A stretch of 46,117 nucleotides of DNA from Pseudonocardia xinjiangensis. GTDB taxonomy: Bacteria; Actinomycetota; Actinomycetes; Mycobacteriales; Pseudonocardiaceae. Positions 25,458-34,054 of this stretch are shown piece after piece. Within the stretch, counting starts at the first letter, position 1. The number at the start of each line of letters is the position of its first letter. The stretch is taken from assembly GCF_012911925.1 (NCBI RefSeq), contig NZ_JAAXKY010000046.1, positions 1 to 46,117 of the forward strand. Reading direction: 5' to 3'. Under the pieces are notes generated by a model, which was not told the DNA's origin, did no database searches, and saw only the letters and a program-made list of their open reading frames with translations. The position numbers and the translations under genes are program-made.

Positions 25458-25674
25458 GGCGTCTCCCGGCTACACACCGACGGTCATCTCGTCGCGGCGA
25501 GATCGACGGGGGAGTGGTGGGGGAGCGGCCGCGGCCACGCTGACGTCGATGTCGGGGCCGCTCCGAGTCCGCGGCGAGCTGGTCACATTCCGTTCGAGCG
25601 ACGTGCGCAGCGGGAAGCGGACAGGACGTGAAGACCTGCGCGCATGATCCCCGGGCACATCGCGGCGGTGTCCG

Positions 25675-26574
25675 GTGCTGAGCATCGCGCTGGCCGTCCT
25701 CGCGGCGGTCGGCAACGCCGTCGCGTCCGTGCTGCAACGCCGGGCCGGCGCCGATCAGCCGGAGGAGCAGGGCGGTCCGATCACCCTGCTCTGGCGGCTC
25801 GCCCACCGCCCCGACTGGCTCGGTGGCATCGCCGCCCTCATCGCCGGGTTCCTGTGTCAGGCCGCGGCGCTCGCGACCGGGCCCATCGCGCTGGTCCAAC
25901 CGATCCTGGTGCTGGAGCTGGCGTTCACCCTCGTCCTGGCCCAGGCGGTGTTCCGATCGTCGCTCCACCTCCGCGAATGGGGGGCGATCGCCGGGATGTC
26001 CGCCGGACTCGCCGCCCTCCTCTACGCCCTCCAGCCCAGCGGCGGCGACCCGGCACACGCCTCCGCCATCGCCTGGATCCTGGGCGTCGCGGCCGCGCTC
26101 GCGCTGAGCGTCGTGTTCGCCGTCGTCGGATACCGGTCCGCCCACAGCCGCCGTGCCGCGTTCCTCGGGCTCGCCACGGGCGTCGGGTTCGGGCTCACCG
26201 CCGTGCTGCTCGCCGGGATCAGCGCGATCTACGCCCTGTCCGGCGCCGGAGGTGTGCTCGCTGCGCCTCAGACCTACCTGTTGGTCGTGCTCGGCCCCGT
26301 CTTCTTCTTCCTGCTGCAGAAGAGCCTGCAGGCGGGCAGCCTCGTCGCTGCGCAGCCGGCGCTGACCCTGTCCAACCCGGTGATCGCCATCGTGTTCGGG
26401 ATCGTCGTGTTCGGGGAGCAGGTCCACACCGGCGGTTGGGTCGCCCTGTCCGTCGTCGGGGCCGCCGCCATCGCCGCCTGCACCGTGGCGCTGACCCGCT
26501 CTCCGCTCCTGCAGGACGGTGAGAGCTCCGGGTCCGACGTCGCCGCGGGCGACGCCTCCCGGTGTTCCCCGTGA
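25675..26574 (+). CDS. DMT (EamA-like) superfamily transporter
   Basis: An integral membrane protein of 299 residues with about 9-10 hydrophobic segments, e.g. WLGGIAALIAGFLCQAAALATGPIALVQPILVLELAFTLVLA, typical of the DMT superfamily. The first helix LSIALAVLAAVGNAVASVLQRRAG and the C-terminal VAAQPALTLSNPVIAIVFGIVVFGEQVHTGGW match the family variant often annotated as DMT or magnesium-transporter-like in actinomycetes. GTG 25675 has a poor ribosome-binding site. Substrate unknown. Confidence 0.8.
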   Translation: MLSIALAVLAAVGNAVASVLQRRAGADQPEEQGGPITLLWRLAHRPDWLGGIAALIAGFLCQAAALATGPIALVQPILVLELAFTLVLAQAVFRSSLHLREWGAIAGMSAGLAALLYALQPSGGDPAHASAIAWILGVAAALALSVVFAVVGYRSAHSRRAAFLGLATGVGFGLTAVLLAGISAIYALSGAGGVLAAPQTYLLVVLGPVFFFLLQKSLQAGSLVAAQPALTLSNPVIAIVFGIVVFGEQVHTGGWVALSVVGAAAIAACTVALTRSPLLQDGESSGSDVAAGDASRCSP

Positions 26575-27071
26575 TCCGGAGGTGGACTGTGCGCGGGGGC
26601 GCGGAGCCGGTACGGCAGAATGCCGGGCAGGGACGACGTCGAGAGCGCGCCTGCACAGTCGGATCACGGCCGGTGTCGGTTGTTGTGCCGCTCCCCACGG
26701 AGTTCCGGAACGGTGATCACCGCAGGTTCTGTGTAGTTCTGCCATGGCTGCAGTTATTCGTGGTGCGGACGCCGGAACCTGTCGAGGCGGTTGCTCGTTG
26801 TTTCGTCGCGGGGTGGGGCAGCGTTCGCGCATACCCTTCGTCCGGATTTGCGTGACCAACTTCATTCAGTGCACGGCCGGTCCGCGCGAGCGAATCCGGC
26901 TTCGGGACCGGTGTGTTTTTCCGCGGCCCGCCCGACCGGAGGGTGACGCGCCGGTCCCGCGGATCATGGACGTCACCTCGGCATCCTCCCTCCGCCACCG
27001 TGATCGCCGGTGGGAGGTGGTCGAGTTCGCGTGCCCGGCGGGTCGTGTGCACCACCTGTAGCTATGCCAAC
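26575..27071. other. Non-coding stretch before lsr2 copy 2
   Basis: About 500 bases, less G+C-rich than surroundings in places, with no gene I can support; the open frames here have no family pattern and poor third-position bias. Its right end runs into the lsr2 promoter. The relatively AT-rich character would fit an Lsr2 target (autoregulation), but this is inference. Confidence 0.4.
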
Positions 27072-27101
27072 TTGACGTTGTCGTTGTTTTCTGGAGAGTA
27101 T
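27072..27101 (+). promoter_or_regulatory. Promoter region of lsr2 copy 2
   Basis: TTGACG (27072-27077), 18 bases, GAGTAT (27096-27101), identical hexamers and spacing to 6321-6350 before the first lsr2. CCAACTTGACGTT and CTGGAGAGTATCGGC are nearly unchanged and the leader to the GTG has similar length. Confidence 0.6.
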
Positions 27102-27139
27102 CGGCGCGTCTGGACAGAACTCACCGAACGGAAGTGACT

Positions 27140-27586
27140 GTGGCGCAGCACGTTGAAACCCGGCTCGTCGACGACCTGGATGGATCGGAAGCCGAGGAGA
27201 CGGTGACATTCTCTCTCGCCGGGCGCCAGTACGAGATCGACCTGTCGGGCAAGAACGCGGCCCGGCTGCGGGAGTCGCTGGCGTCCTTCGTCGCCGCAGC
27301 CCGGCGCAGTGGCAGCCGTCCGCCCTCGGCGCCCGTCCGCTCCGCGCGCCCCGTTGCGAACGATCGTGAGCACACCGCCGCCGTTCGGGAGTGGGCTCGG
27401 GAGAACGGCCACCAGGTCTCCGACCGTGGACGCATCCCGAACTCCGTGCTCGAGGCCTACGAGCGCCGGGACTCGGCGCCTGCCGCCCCGGTCGAGGCGC
27501 AAGCGCCTGCCGCCCCGGTCGAGGAGGCGCCGGCCAAGCGGCGGAAGGCGGCGCCGCCGGTGGCCAACCCGTTCGCGCTCAACTAG
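27140..27586 (+). CDS. lsr2: Lsr2 family nucleoid-associated protein, copy 2, with C-terminal extension
   Basis: A 148-residue Lsr2 from GTG 27140, chosen by alignment with copy 1 (GTG 27134 is two codons earlier). N-terminal dimerisation domain [34 protein letters not shown] and DNA-binding domain [21 protein letters not shown] with the RGR motif. Unlike copy 1 it continues for about 30 residues in an Ala/Pro/Lys tail (APAAPVE repeated, then [16 protein letters not shown]). At the DNA level, 22 bases at 27476-27497 recur at 27503-27524, a 27-base period, so the tail grew by tandem duplication. The basic KRRK may modify DNA binding. Confidence 0.93.
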   Translation: MAQHVETRLVDDLDGSEAEETVTFSLAGRQYEIDLSGKNAARLRESLASFVAAARRSGSRPPSAPVRSARPVANDREHTAAVREWARENGHQVSDRGRIPNSVLEAYERRDSAPAAPVEAQAPAAPVEEAPAKRRKAAPPVANPFALN

Positions 27587-27595
27587 TGCGGCGGT

Positions 27596-27628
27596 GGTCG
27601 AGGGCCGGGTTCCGCCGGGCCCTCGACC
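27596..27628. terminator. Hairpin terminator between lsr2 copy 2 and the PLD gene
   Basis: GGTCGAGGGCC (27596-27606) and GGCCCTCGACC (27618-27628) are perfect reverse complements around an 11-base loop, 10 bases after the lsr2 stop. It sits between convergent genes and can serve both. Confidence 0.7.
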
Positions 27629-27647
27629 GGAGACGCCGTGCCGCAGA

Positions 27648-28775
27648 TCAGACCGGTTCGGCGAGGTCGTCGACGATCCGGTCGATCTCGGAGCGTGCGT
27701 AGGCGGCGAGGCGGCGCTGGTCGGCCTCGGCGTCGGGATCGGCTTCCTCGAGGTCCCCGATCACCACGATGTTCTCGTCGTTGAGGGTGGTCGCCGGAGC
27801 GGTGTAGTTGAAGCTGCCGATGATGACGAGCCGGTCGTCGATCACCATGAGTTTGTGGTGGACCTTGCGGACCCCGTTGCCACGGACGTTGTGGAACAAC
27901 TCGACTCCGGCGGCTTTCAGCGCGGCGGTGGCGGCCCACTTCTGGGCGCCCTGGCCGCGGTCGAGCACTCCGCGGAAGCGCCGGGTGGGGCCGACCAGGC
28001 GGACCATCGTGTCATCGATGCCGCTGGACCGGGCGAAGGTGAACATGGCGAACTCGACGCTGTGTTCCGCCTTCAGCATCTGCTTCATGATCTCCATCTC
28101 GGGCCCGTGCCGCGGCGCGAACAACGGCTTGATGCGGACGCTGCCGATCCGCATCTCCCGGGGCCGCGGCTCGTGGCGTTCGTGGAGGTCACCGAAGGTG
28201 CCCGAGCGCAGGCGCTCGAACTCGGCGAGGTACTGGTCGGTGATCTTCTTCCCGTGCAGGACGACGACGTGGTTGAGGTTGTTCCCCGCCTGCCCGCTGC
28301 CGGGGCCGTTGGTGCCCGTGTCGGTGCGGGTGAAGTTCGTCGATCCGGTCAGGACGGCCGCCGTGGGGGTGCCCGGATCCCGGACCACGAACTTCTGGTG
28401 GAAGATCTCCGGGTTCAGATCGGTGATCACGTCGATTCCGGCGCGCAGCAGCGCGGCGTAGATCGTGCGGTTCGCTTCGTTGTCACCTGCGCCCGTCCAG
28501 GGATCGGCAAGCGGTTTCTCCTCGGTGAGGTAGCTCGATTCGAGGATCACCTGCACACGGATCCTTGTCCCGCGGGCGGTCGCCGGGGTTCTGGGCCGTG
28601 CGGCCGCCGCGAGGAGGGCCTCGGCGATCGGGCGCGAGTCCAGTTCCTGCACCGCGACCAGTAACCGCTGCTGCGCACCGTCGATGAACGCGCGGATCAC
28701 CGCGTCCAGGTCGTCGGGGGCGCCGAGTACCGATGGGCCCAAGTGCAGCTCGACGCCCCGTAGCGAGATTCCCAC
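27648..28775 (-). CDS. Phospholipase D-like (HKD) family protein
   Basis: A 375-residue protein with both HKD motifs: HQKFVVRD (H126, K128, D133) followed by GSTNFT, and HHKLMVID (H306, K308, D313) followed by GSFNYT. Two motifs form one active site acting on phosphodiester bonds of lipid or nucleic acid. No signal peptide is seen, so it should act in the cytoplasm. Between the halves (residues 200-240) is a link with RPREMRIGSVRIKPLFAPRHGPEMEIMKQM. Starts at GTG 28775. Cytosolic PLD-like proteins include nucleases used in defence or DNA repair; no partner gene is adjacent, so no such role is assigned. Confidence 0.85.
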   Translation of the reverse strand: MGISLRGVELHLGPSVLGAPDDLDAVIRAFIDGAQQRLLVAVQELDSRPIAEALLAAAARPRTPATARGTRIRVQVILESSYLTEEKPLADPWTGAGDNEANRTIYAALLRAGIDVITDLNPEIFHQKFVVRDPGTPTAAVLTGSTNFTRTDTGTNGPGSGQAGNNLNHVVVLHGKKITDQYLAEFERLRSGTFGDLHERHEPRPREMRIGSVRIKPLFAPRHGPEMEIMKQMLKAEHSVEFAMFTFARSSGIDDTMVRLVGPTRRFRGVLDRGQGAQKWAATAALKAAGVELFHNVRGNGVRKVHHKLMVIDDRLVIIGSFNYTAPATTLNDENIVVIGDLEEADPDAEADQRRLAAYARSEIDRIVDDLAEPV

Positions 28776-28895
28776 CGTGTCGTCCCCCCGGGCTGCGGAA
28801 TCAGCGGGCCCAGTATGGGTGCGACGACTATCGGTAGATACCGCTGAACGAATCCCCCAGAAATGATCATCCGCACCGGCTGTGCATTTCCTGCG

Positions 28896-30185
28896 CTACG
28901 TCATGGCCTGCGCGACGCGGCGCTGCCCGATGATCCGGCCCCCCGAACGGCGCCACAGCACGACGCCCACGGTCGTCGCGGCCAGCGCCGGGACGACCCC
29001 GCAGAACGCCATGCCGACGCGTGGCCCGAACTCCGTGGTGACCCAGCCGACCACCGGAGCGCCCAACGGTGTTCCCCCCATGAACACGAGCATGTAGAGG
29101 CCCATCACGCGGCCACGCACCGCCGGGTCCACCCAGGACTGCACCGACGAGTTGGCCATCGCCTGGAAGGCGACGTTGACCAGGCCCATCGCGATGAGCG
29201 CCCCCAGGAACATCACGAGGCCGGGGGCCAGCGCCGCGCCGACCTGAGCGAGGCCGAACGCCACTGCCGCCACGACCAGCGTGCGCAGCCGGGTGCTGGT
29301 CCGGCCGCCCGCGAACAGCGCGCCCGAGACCGAGCCGACGGCGAGCATGACGTTGAACAACCCGTAGAGGTCGGCGCCCCCGTGGAACGTCGAGTCGGCC
29401 ATCCCGGTGAGGACCACGGGGAAGTTCAGCCCGAAGGTGCCGATCACGCCGACGAGGAAGATCGTCCAGCCGACGTGCGGCCGTCCGCGCACGTACCGCA
29501 GGGCCGAGCGGAGCTGGCCCTTGGCGCGCTGCACGGCGGGAGCGGGCACGAGCTCGGCCGAGCGGATCAGCATCAGCCCGATCAACGGGGCGAGGTAGGA
29601 GGCGGCGTTGGCGGCGAACGCCCACCCCGTGCCGACCGTGCCGATCAGCACCCCCGCGATGGCGGGGCCGAGCAGCCGGGTGGTCTGGAAGACGGCCGCA
29701 TTGAGCGCGATCGCGTTGCGCACGTACCGCGTCGGCACGAGCTCGTTGACGAACACCTGCCGGGTCGGGTTGTCGACGACGATCACCAGGCCCTGGACCA
29801 GCGCGAACGCGTAGACGTACTCGACGCGGGCGTGGCCGGTGAGCGTGAGGACGGCGAGCGCCGCGCTGAGTGCCCCGTTCAGCGACTGGGTGATCATGAG
29901 GATCGCCCGCTTCGGGTAGCGGTCGGCGATCATCCCGCCGTGGATCCCGAGCAGGAGCATCGGCAGGAACTGCAGTGCCATCGTGATGCCGACGGCCGCG
30001 GAGCTGCCCGTCAGCTCGAGGACCAGCCAGTCGAGCGCGATGCTCTGCATCCACGTGCCCGTGCTCGCCACACCCTGGGCGGCGAGGTAGATCCGGAAGT
30101 TGTGCACCCCGAGGGCGGCGAAGGTGCCCCCGCGGCGCGTCGTAGCGGTTTCACTTGCAGCTATGTCGGCCGTAGCCGTTGTCAC
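28896..30185 (-). CDS. MFS transporter, EntS-like (DHA3-type) exporter
   Basis: A 429-residue membrane protein with about 12 predicted segments. The start FAALGVHNFRIYLAAQGVASTGTWMQSIALDWLVLELTGSSAAVG is characteristic of the DHA3/EntS-type major facilitator group, and GIHGGMIADRYPKR is the loop 2-3 motif. Related proteins export siderophores, macrolides or other drugs. GTG 30185 follows GAAGGG. Divergent from a LysR gene 103 bases away, its likely regulator. Confidence 0.9.
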   Translation of the reverse strand: MTTATADIAASETATTRRGGTFAALGVHNFRIYLAAQGVASTGTWMQSIALDWLVLELTGSSAAVGITMALQFLPMLLLGIHGGMIADRYPKRAILMITQSLNGALSAALAVLTLTGHARVEYVYAFALVQGLVIVVDNPTRQVFVNELVPTRYVRNAIALNAAVFQTTRLLGPAIAGVLIGTVGTGWAFAANAASYLAPLIGLMLIRSAELVPAPAVQRAKGQLRSALRYVRGRPHVGWTIFLVGVIGTFGLNFPVVLTGMADSTFHGGADLYGLFNVMLAVGSVSGALFAGGRTSTRLRTLVVAAVAFGLAQVGAALAPGLVMFLGALIAMGLVNVAFQAMANSSVQSWVDPAVRGRVMGLYMLVFMGGTPLGAPVVGWVTTEFGPRVGMAFCGVVPALAATTVGVVLWRRSGGRIIGQRRVAQAMT

Positions 30186-30287
30186 AGAAAGCCCTTCGTA
30201 GCGGCGAGAAGATCTCTACCCCACTCTGCAAGCCGGACGAGATATTCTGAACACCGATCAACCGACTAACTGCTATTGCGGAGGGCT

Positions 30288-31160
30288 ATGACCGTCACCT
30301 ACGACCCGGTCCAGCTCCAGACCTTCCTCGCCGTCGCCCAGACCCGCAGCTTCACCCAGGCCGCGGCCCGCCTCGGCATCCGCCAGCCCACGGTCAGCCA
30401 GCACGTCCGCAAGCTCGAGGAGGCCACCGGCCGCGTCCTCGTGCACCGGGACACCCACACCGTCACGATCACCCCGGACGGCGAGGCCATGATCGGCTTC
30501 GCCCGGTCGATCCTCGCCGCGCACGAGCAGGCCGCAGGCTACTTCAGCGGCGAGCGCCCCCACGGCCGCCTGCGCATCGGCATGTCCGACGACCTCGCGC
30601 TCACCCGGCTGCCGCAGATCCTGCGCGACTTCCGCCGCGACCACCCGCTCGTCGACCTCGACCTCACCGTCGACCAGAGCGGCACCCTGCACCGCCGGCT
30701 CGAGAACGACCGGCTCGACCTGTTCGTGGGCAAGCGCCCGCGCGGTGAGCACCGCGGCCAGCTCGTGAAGCGCGACCGGATGGTGTGGGTGGGCAACCAG
30801 TCCACGCGGCTGGACTTCGGCAGGCCGCTCCCGCTCGCGGTCTACCCGACACCCAGCCTCAGCCGCACGGCGATGCAGAACGCACTGGAGCGCACCAACA
30901 CCGCCTACCGCAGCGCGTGCATCTGCCGCGGTGTCAACGGGCTCATCGCCGCCGTGGCGGCGGGCATCGGCATCTCCGCGCTGGCGAGCAGCCTCGTCCC
31001 GGTGCAGCTCACCCCGCTGGGGCCCCAGCACCGGCTGCCCGAGCTGGGCTACATCGACCTCGTGCTGCTCACCAACCCCCGCACCGAGCAGCGCCCGGCC
31101 ACGAAGGCGCTCGCCGCGGCCGTGCTCGCGAGCGGGCCCACCAGCCTGGCCACGGCCTGA
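30288..31160 (+). CDS. LysR family transcriptional regulator
   Basis: A 290-residue regulator. ATG 30288 follows GGAGGG. The N-terminal winged helix-turn-helix is VQLQTFLAVAQTRSFTQAAARLGIRQPTVSQHVRKLEEATGRVLVHRDTHTVTITPDGEAM (residues 6-65), and the effector domain starts at RPHGRLRIGMSDDLALTRLPQIL. LysR proteins usually control the divergent gene, here the MFS exporter, but I do not see a clean T-N11-A site in the gap. It ends 2 bases before the convergent monooxygenase stop. Confidence 0.93.
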   Translation: MTVTYDPVQLQTFLAVAQTRSFTQAAARLGIRQPTVSQHVRKLEEATGRVLVHRDTHTVTITPDGEAMIGFARSILAAHEQAAGYFSGERPHGRLRIGMSDDLALTRLPQILRDFRRDHPLVDLDLTVDQSGTLHRRLENDRLDLFVGKRPRGEHRGQLVKRDRMVWVGNQSTRLDFGRPLPLAVYPTPSLSRTAMQNALERTNTAYRSACICRGVNGLIAAVAAGIGISALASSLVPVQLTPLGPQHRLPELGYIDLVLLTNPRTEQRPATKALAAAVLASGPTSLATA

Positions 31161-31162
31161 GG

Positions 31163-32728
31163 TCAGGCGCGGTCCGCCGTCCCGATGGCCGACAGCGGGG
31201 GAGCGGCGCCTGCGGGGGCGCCCAGCAGGACGCGCACGACGTCAGGGAGCTGCGCGGGATCCGGGCCGCGCCACGCGACGACGTGGTCGGGTCGGAGCAG
31301 CAGGGCGCAGCCCGCCGGGAGGAACCCGGCCTCGACCCGGTGCACGGGTAGCGGCACCGGCGAGTCCGCGGCGCAGCGCTCCCACGGCGCCGGATCGCCA
31401 CCGACGACGAGGGCCCACCCGGGGCCGGCCAGGTCGAGCGTCGAGCGGGTGCGGGTGGCGTCGAGCCACCGGTGCGGCACCCGGGTGCCGACGCGCCCCG
31501 CGGGCTCGAACACGTGGACGGGCTCGATCTCGCCGCCCTGGTCCGGTCCTCCGACGAGCGCTCCCGACGGGTACTGGAAACCACCGGCGGCCAGCACGTA
31601 CGGGTGCGCGAGAGCGTCGTCGGGAGCGGCCGAGCGCAGGTCCGTGGAGCGTCGGCTCGACTGGTCGGCCGCGAACCACCCGGCGGGGCGCCGCTCGGCG
31701 TCGTAGCTGTCGAGGAGTGCGGGCGCCGCGGTGCCCGCGAGGACCGCCGCGATCTTCCACCCCAGGTTGTGCACGTCGGCGATGCCGGTGTTGGCCCCGC
31801 TCGCCGCGAACGGGGGCATGACGTGCGCGGCGTCCCCCGCCAGGTGCACGGGGCCTGCGGAGTAGCGGTCGGCGACGAGCATCTCGGGCTGCCAGGCCAG
31901 CACGCTGAGCACGTCGAGATCGGGAGCGGCCACACCGAGCGCGGCGCGCAGCAGCGCGGGCCAGTCCCTGTCGGTCTCACCGCCCGCTGCCATGAACACC
32001 CACCGCGCGCGTCCGTCCACGGACGCGAGGGCGCCGGGGGCGTCCGGATGCTCGATCTGGCAGAGGTTGAACTCCCGGCCTCGCACGACGTCGGCGAGAT
32101 CGGCACGGAAGTAGACGTTCACCCCCGGGCCGCCGATCGCACCGCGGCCCGAGCGGCCGATGCCGAGCGCGGTGCGCACGGGGCTTCGCGCGCCGTCGGC
32201 CGCGACGAGGAGCGGGACCTGCAGCCGTTCGTGCCGGTCGCTCGCCAGGTCGTGGAGCTCGGCCACCACGCCGTCCGCGCCGGAGGTGAACCCGGTCATG
32301 GCCGTGCGGAACCGGACGTCGGCGCCCGCGTCGAGCGCCGCGCGGCGGAGTACGGGTTCGAGAACGTCCTGGGCCACGAGGCACGGCAGCTCGGGGCTCG
32401 GTTCGACGTCTTCCCCGGCCGGCCCCGATGGCTGCCACAGCGGCAGCTGCTCGGCCTCGGCGAGCGTCCGACCGGCGGCCATGTGGTAGTGCCCGGCGAG
32501 GTCACGAGCGGCGTCGTGCACCAGTTCGGCGGCCCCGAGCTCGCGGAAGACCTCCATCGTCCTGGTGTGGAACCGGCGCGCCTTCGGCTGCGGCGACGTG
32601 GTGGCGTGCCTCTCGACGAGTGTGACGTCGACGCCGTGGTGGCGCAGGAGGAGTGCAGCGGTCAGCCCGACCAGCCCGCCGCCGACGACGAGCACTCCGG
32701 CGCGGATGCGTGTACGTAGTACATTCAC
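31163..32728 (-). CDS. FAD-dependent aromatic monooxygenase (PheA/TfdB-type)
   Basis: A 521-residue class A flavoprotein monooxygenase from GTG 32728. The FAD dinucleotide fold is VLVVGGGLVGLTAALLLRHHGVDVTLVERH, the DG motif LLVAADGARSPVR and the GD motif GPVHLAGDAAHVMPPFAASGANTGIADVHNLGWKIA. A C-terminal thioredoxin-like region (residues 410 on) matches the phenol-hydroxylase group, which includes rifampicin monooxygenases and polyketide hydroxylases. Divergent from a TetR gene; two TGTAC-N3-GTACA sites lie over its start, so it is tightly repressed. Substrate presumably an aromatic compound or antibiotic. Confidence 0.92.
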   Translation of the reverse strand: MNVLRTRIRAGVLVVGGGLVGLTAALLLRHHGVDVTLVERHATTSPQPKARRFHTRTMEVFRELGAAELVHDAARDLAGHYHMAAGRTLAEAEQLPLWQPSGPAGEDVEPSPELPCLVAQDVLEPVLRRAALDAGADVRFRTAMTGFTSGADGVVAELHDLASDRHERLQVPLLVAADGARSPVRTALGIGRSGRGAIGGPGVNVYFRADLADVVRGREFNLCQIEHPDAPGALASVDGRARWVFMAAGGETDRDWPALLRAALGVAAPDLDVLSVLAWQPEMLVADRYSAGPVHLAGDAAHVMPPFAASGANTGIADVHNLGWKIAAVLAGTAAPALLDSYDAERRPAGWFAADQSSRRSTDLRSAAPDDALAHPYVLAAGGFQYPSGALVGGPDQGGEIEPVHVFEPAGRVGTRVPHRWLDATRTRSTLDLAGPGWALVVGGDPAPWERCAADSPVPLPVHRVEAGFLPAGCALLLRPDHVVAWRGPDPAQLPDVVRVLLGAPAGAAPPLSAIGTADRA

Positions 32729-32743
32729 GGTGTACTTAGTACA
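32711..32743. promoter_or_regulatory. Tandem TetR operators between monooxygenase and tetR
   Basis: TGTACGTAGTACA (32711-32723) and TGTACTTAGTACA (32731-32743) are each a perfect TGTAC-N3-GTACA palindrome; their starts are 20 bases apart, two helical turns. They overlap the start codon of the monooxygenase and precede the TetR gene by 8 bases, so one or two repressor dimers can block both. Confidence 0.8.
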
Positions 32744-32751
32744 CGACGGCT

Positions 32752-33501
32752 ATGCTCCTGGCAATGTCCTCGTCGACCGACCCACAGCCGGTGCCGGGCG
32801 GGCTGGTCTGGTTCGACGAGCCCCCACCTCCGCGCGCCACCGAGCAGCTCAGTCGCGAGAAGGTCGTGGCGGCGGCGATGGCGGTGGCGGACGCCGACGT
32901 GCGCGGCGAGGTCACCATGCGGGCGATCGCGGCCCGTCTCGGCGTGCGCAGCCCGATGGCCCTCTACCGCTACGTCGGCAGCAAGGACGGGCTGGTCGAC
33001 CTGATGGTCGACGAGGTGTACGGCGAGATCCGCGTCCCGGCGTCCGGTGACTGGCGGGAGTGCCTGCGTGGGCTGGGCCTCTCGGCCTGGGAAGCCGTGC
33101 AGCGGCACCTCTGGTTCGCCCGGCTCGCGTTCAGCCGCCCGCCGCTCGGACCGCACGCGCTCGCCACGTACGACGCGGCGCTCGCCGGGCTCGCCGGGCT
33201 CCACCAGGGGCCGACCGTCCGCATGGGGTTCATCGACACCGTGCTCGGCCAGGCACTGGGGTCCGGGCTGGCCATGCTCGAGGAGCGCGCCATGCGCGAG
33301 CGCGTCGGCCTGCTCACCGAGGAGCAGCTCGCGGCCGCCGCCCGCCCCTACCTCGAGCGGATCACGGCGGAGGGCCGGTACCCGCACTTCATCGAGTGGG
33401 CCAACGATCCCCGGCGCTTCGACCCCCCGCCGCACTCGTTCGAGCAGGTACTGGAATGGCTGCTCGACGGCCTGGCCCGGCGCGTGGCCGACCGCACCTG
33501 A
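32752..33501 (+). CDS. TetR/AcrR family regulator of the monooxygenase
   Basis: A 249-residue repressor (245 if ATG 32764 is used; neither start has a ribosome-binding site). The HTH is LSREKVVAAAMAVADADVRGEVTMRAIAARLGVRSPMALYRYVGSKDGLVDLMVD, at about residues 33-87; the rest is a TetR-C tetracycline-repressor-like ligand domain. The tandem operators at 32711-32743 are its predicted sites. Gene pair with a flavoprotein monooxygenase is typical of antibiotic- or aromatic-responsive control. Confidence 0.9.
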   Translation: MLLAMSSSTDPQPVPGGLVWFDEPPPPRATEQLSREKVVAAAMAVADADVRGEVTMRAIAARLGVRSPMALYRYVGSKDGLVDLMVDEVYGEIRVPASGDWRECLRGLGLSAWEAVQRHLWFARLAFSRPPLGPHALATYDAALAGLAGLHQGPTVRMGFIDTVLGQALGSGLAMLEERAMRERVGLLTEEQLAAAARPYLERITAEGRYPHFIEWANDPRRFDPPPHSFEQVLEWLLDGLARRVADRT

Positions 33502-33640
33502 CATAGGGTTCAGCGAGGCCGGACGGCGCGTGCAGGCGTTCCTGCGGGACGGTGAGGGAAGGGTGGCGCGGCCGGGCGGAGGTCCGTGACCGGCAGGCCG
33601 CGCCACCCCCCTCGCCGGTGAGCTTCTCGAACCCGCCCCG

Positions 33641-33994
33641 CTACGGCACGAGTACCGGCTGGTCCACGGCCCACAGCCACGAACCGTCCGGCTGGCGACG
33701 GGCGATCTCGACGGTGACCTCACCGGTGGTCAGCGTGCACATCGTGAGTGCCAGGTCGCCGCTCACCAGCGCCGGATGCTGCCGACCCGGCGCGAGCACC
33801 GGCGCGGCCGCCACGAACTGCTCGTACACCTTGCGGATCTCCGCATGCCCGGTCGCGAGGTTTCCCGGCGGGAACGCCAGCACGGCGTTCGGCTCGTACA
33901 AGGCCACCAGCCCGTCGACGTCGCCCGCGTTGCCGCGCTCGATGAAGAATCTGCCCAGGTCGTTCGGTTCGGTGGCAGCTGTCTGGTTCGTCAT
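33641..33994 (-). CDS. SnoaL-like / NTF2-fold small protein
   Basis: A 117-residue protein of the SnoaL/DUF4440-like NTF2 fold: RFFIERGNAGDVDGLVALYEPNAVLAFPPGNLATGHAEIRKVYEQFVAAAP, then the end EVTVEIARRQPDGSWLWAVDQP. Such proteins act as isomerases, cyclases or binding proteins. ATG 33994 follows GGGAGG. Divergent from a WYL regulator; the palindrome between them suggests joint control. Confidence 0.88.
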   Translation of the reverse strand: MTNQTAATEPNDLGRFFIERGNAGDVDGLVALYEPNAVLAFPPGNLATGHAEIRKVYEQFVAAAPVLAPGRQHPALVSGDLALTMCTLTTGEVTVEIARRQPDGSWLWAVDQPVLVP

Positions 33995-34016
33995 GCCGAT
34001 GAGCCTCCCGGTAAAT

Positions 34017-34035
34017 CACGACATCCCGTGTCGTG
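34017..34035. promoter_or_regulatory. Operator between SnoaL-like gene and WYL regulator
   Basis: CACGACA (34017-34023), 5 bases, TGTCGTG (34029-34035): a perfect 7-bp inverted repeat between the divergent starts (33994, 34055). Likely bound by the WYL-domain regulator. Confidence 0.65.
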
Positions 34036-34054
34036 TATCTCGTAGGCTTCTCGC

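Noticed and set aside
26744..27061. 105-codon frame before lsr2 copy 2
   Set aside because: Atypical composition with many Arg and Cys, no start signal; overlaps the likely regulatory region.
27648..28775. PLD-like protein as part of a defence system
   Set aside because: No helicase, ATPase or partner gene is adjacent, so only the enzyme family is assigned.
28863..30269. 468-codon plus-strand frame opposite the MFS gene
   Set aside because: Repeated His/Arg/Gln/Asp-rich translation typical of antisense shadows.
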